In this document: positions 10,939-12,749 of the stretch, piece by piece | Layout of the letters: every line of letters starts with the position of its first letter | Numbering within the stretch: the stretch's first letter is position 1 | DNA from: Streptomyces sp. NRRL F-4489 | Lineage (GTDB): Bacteria > Actinomycetota > Actinomycetes > Streptomycetales > Streptomycetaceae | Assembly: GCF_001509485.1 (NCBI RefSeq) | Contig: NZ_LLZI01000041.1 | Location: 1-12,749 of the forward strand | DNA length: 12,749 nucleotides | Direction: 5' to 3' | The notes under the pieces: generated by a model | What the model was told of the DNA's origin: nothing | Seen by the model: the letters and a program-made list of their open reading frames with translations, nothing else | Databases searched by the model: none | Translations under genes and position numbers: made by a program

Positions 10939-12531
10939 ATGAGACGAAGCCGACTCCTGATCTCGCTGCTGCTGGCCGCGGCGGCCGGGACGGTGACCAC
11001 CGCCGCCGTACCGCAGCAGCGCGCCGCGGCGGCCGCGCCCGTCCCGCTGGACCGGGTGATCCCGGCGCCCGCCTCGGTCCGCCCGGCCGGCACCGCGTAC
11101 ACGCTCGGCGCGGGCACCCGGATCAGGGTGCCCGGGAACTCCGCCGAGGCCCGCCGGATCGGCGGCTACCTCGCCGGGCTGCTCCGGCCCGCCACCGGCT
11201 ACCCGCTGCCGGTCACCACCCGGGGCGGCGCGGACGGCATCGTCTTCCGGCTCGGCGGCCGGGACGCCCGCGGGCTGGGCGCGGAGGGCTACCGGCTGAC
11301 CTCCGGCGGCCGCGCGGTGACGATCAGCGCCGCCCGCCCGGCCGGCCTCTTCCACGGCGTGCAGACGCTGCGCCAGCTGCTGCCGGCCGCGGTCGAGAAG
11401 GGCACCCGGCAGCCCGGCCCCTGGCGGATCGCCGGCGGCACCATCTCCGACACCCCGCGCTACGCCTACCGCGGCGCGATGCTGGACGTCTCCCGGCACT
11501 TCTTCACCGTCGGCCAGGTCAAGCGGTACATCGACCAGCTCGCCCAGTACAAAATCAACACCCTGCATCTGCACCTGTCCGACGACCAGGGCTGGCGGAT
11601 CGCCATCGACTCCTGGCCCCGGCTGGCCACCTACGGCGGCTCCACGCAGGTCGGCGGCGGCCCCGGCGGCCACTACACCAAGGCCGACTACCGCGAGATC
11701 GTCCGCTACGCCGCGAGCCGCTATCTGACCGTCGTCCCCGAGATCGACATGCCCGGCCACACCAACGCCGCGCTCGCCTCGTACGCCGAGCTGAACTGCG
11801 ACGGGCAGGCGCCGCCGCTCTACACCGGCACCAAGGTCGGCTTCAGCTCGCTGTGCGTGCCGAAGAAGACCACCTACGACTTCGCCGAGGACGTCATCCG
11901 GGAGATCGCCGCGCTCACCCCCGGCCGCTACCTCCACATCGGCGGCGACGAGGCGCACTCCACCAGCCACGCGGACTACGCCGCCTTCATGGACAAGGTG
12001 CAGCCGCTGGTCGCCAAGTACGGCAAGACCGTCATCGGCTGGCACCAGCTGACCGGCGCGCGCCCCGCCAAGGGGGCCGTCGCCCAGTACTGGGGCTACG
12101 ACCGGACGGGCGCGCCGGAGCGGCAGCAGGTCGCCGACGCCGCGAAGAACGGCACGCGCCTGATCCTCTCGCCCGCCGACCGCGCCTACCTCGACATGAA
12201 GTACGACAAGGACACCCCGCTCGGGCTGAACTGGGCGGGCTATGTGGACGTCCGGCGCGCCTACGACTGGGACCCGGGCGGCTATCTGGCGGGCGTACCG
12301 GCCGGGGCGGTGCTCGGCGTCGAGGCGCCGCTGTGGACGGAGACCCTGTCGACCTCGGCGAACCTGGAGTACATGGCCTTCCCCCGGCTGCCCGGCATCG
12401 CCGAACTGGGCTGGTCCCCGGCCCGCACCCACGACTGGACGAGCTATCGCGCGCGCCTGGCCGCCCAGGGGGCGCGGTGGGACGCCCAGGGGATTCATTA
12501 CTACCGGGCGCCGGAGGTGGGGTGGCCGTAG
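10939..12531 (+). CDS. secreted beta-N-acetylhexosaminidase (GH20)
   Basis: This 530-aa exported enzyme releases terminal GlcNAc from chito-oligosaccharides. Residues 1 to about 33 are a Sec-type signal peptide (MRRSRLLISLLLAAAAGTV, ending AAAAA). Residues of about 37-165 form the GH20 N-terminal domain. The catalytic barrel starts near PRYAYRGAMLDVSRHFF (residues 173-189) and carries HLHLSDDQGWR (210-220), VPEIDMPGH (266-274) and LHIGGDEAH (332-340). D337-E338 is the catalytic pair of substrate-assisted GH20 catalysis. Aromatic active-site motifs VIGWHQ, YWGY and LWTETL follow. ATG 10939 has AAGGGA six bases upstream. The sequence closely resembles the Streptomyces hexosaminidases of the S. 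plicatus SpHex type. With the dre-like site and glmS nearby, it fits amino-sugar scavenging. Confidence 0.96.
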   Translation: MRRSRLLISLLLAAAAGTVTTAAVPQQRAAAAAPVPLDRVIPAPASVRPAGTAYTLGAGTRIRVPGNSAEARRIGGYLAGLLRPATGYPLPVTTRGGADGIVFRLGGRDARGLGAEGYRLTSGGRAVTISAARPAGLFHGVQTLRQLLPAAVEKGTRQPGPWRIAGGTISDTPRYAYRGAMLDVSRHFFTVGQVKRYIDQLAQYKINTLHLHLSDDQGWRIAIDSWPRLATYGGSTQVGGGPGGHYTKADYREIVRYAASRYLTVVPEIDMPGHTNAALASYAELNCDGQAPPLYTGTKVGFSSLCVPKKTTYDFAEDVIREIAALTPGRYLHIGGDEAHSTSHADYAAFMDKVQPLVAKYGKTVIGWHQLTGARPAKGAVAQYWGYDRTGAPERQQVADAAKNGTRLILSPADRAYLDMKYDKDTPLGLNWAGYVDVRRAYDWDPGGYLAGVPAGAVLGVEAPLWTETLSTSANLEYMAFPRLPGIAELGWSPARTHDWTSYRARLAAQGARWDAQGIHYYRAPEVGWP

Positions 12532-12549
12532 GCGGGCCGTCTGGGAATA

Positions 12550-12565
12550 CCGCCCGCCCGGGCGG
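12550..12565 (+). terminator. hairpin after the hexosaminidase gene
   Basis: CCGCCC (12550-12555) and GGGCGG (12560-12565) form a 6-bp GC stem with a GCCC loop, 18 nt past the stop and without a T-tract. Confidence 0.4.
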
Positions 12566-12642
12566 CGTTGGGGCCCCGCAGGGGGCGCCGCGGACCCCTA
12601 CGGGATCCGTTCGGACGCCCCCCAATGGGCGCGCCCCCGGGG

Positions 12643-12749
12643 CCGCGCGCCGGGGGCCGCGCGCCGGGGGCCGCGCGCCGGGGGCCGCGCGCCGGGGGCC
12701 GCGCGCCGGGGGCCGCGCGCCGGGGGCCGCGCGCCGGGGGCCGCGCGCC
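12643..12749. repeat. 14-bp perfect tandem repeat (minisatellite), cut by the window edge
   Basis: The unit CCGCGCGCCGGGGG repeats seven times without a mismatch from 12643 to 12740, and nine bases of an eighth copy reach the window end. Every base is G or C, and each unit contains the alternating GCGCGC. The true length is unknown because the array continues past the edge. No start codon or gene is associated. It lies downstream of the hexosaminidase gene. Confidence 0.97.

Noticed and set aside
10792..12498. 568-aa minus-strand ORF opposite the hexosaminidase gene
   Set aside because: Shadow frame of a strongly supported GH20 gene.
12643..12749. Tandem array read as a CRISPR
   Set aside because: The units are 14 bp and contiguous with no spacers.

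Overview
The window is a piece of a very GC-rich actinobacterial chromosome, almost certainly Streptomyces. The coding sequence is strongly biased to G/C at third positions. The block adpA-orn-tRNA-His, with a universal stress protein gene, glmS and a secreted GH20 beta-N-acetylhexosaminidase on the other side, resembles the adpA neighbourhood I recall from S. coelicolor and S. griseus. A single TTA codon sits in adpA, as expected of a bldA-dependent gene.

Layout. (1) 1-1859: an AraC-type regulator gene on the minus strand, diverging from a gene for a small NAD(P)-binding Rossmann protein. A two-copy 27-bp tandem repeat covers the regulator's stop codon at the left edge. (2) 1801-4404: an accessory-looking block. 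An XRE-type HTH regulator with a helical, TPR-like body (2708-3949) and a 121-aa protein with an internal duplication (4000-4365) read rightward. Diverging from them on the minus strand are four tiny ORFs (25, 70, 61 and 77 aa), each overlapping the next by exactly 4 nt (GTGA or ATGA). I do not recognise a function for these small proteins; three carry cysteine pairs or triplets. (3) 4457-6578: a strong terminator, tRNA-His(GTG), the oligoribonuclease gene orn and the developmental regulator gene adpA, all on the minus strand. (4) 6579-7600: about 1 kb without a credible gene. It holds the adpA upstream region, with an inverted pair of AACTTGGC motifs and an AdpA-like box, and a stress-sigma-like promoter with a palindrome ahead of the usp gene. 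(5) 7601-8503: usp, convergent with glmS, with hairpins between them. (6) 8504-10665: glmS and, just upstream on the same strand, a 91-aa conserved protein that appears to have a leaderless promoter. (7) 10666-12565: a divergent control region with a 16-bp perfect palindrome and a DasR-like dre site overlapping the -35 of the hexosaminidase gene, then that gene. (8) 12643-12749: a 14-bp perfect tandem repeat running off the right edge.

How the genes fit together. The right half combines release of GlcNAc outside the cell (hexosaminidase), glucosamine-6-phosphate synthesis (glmS) and control of morphological differentiation (AdpA, bldA codon, possible DasR site). This suits an organism that couples amino-sugar supply to development. 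The middle block (2) looks like a separate regulator/small-protein cassette and is the part most likely to hold something undescribed. Function assignments for adpA, orn, glmS, the tRNA and the hexosaminidase are firm. Those for the small ORFs and most regulatory sites are inference from sequence pattern alone.
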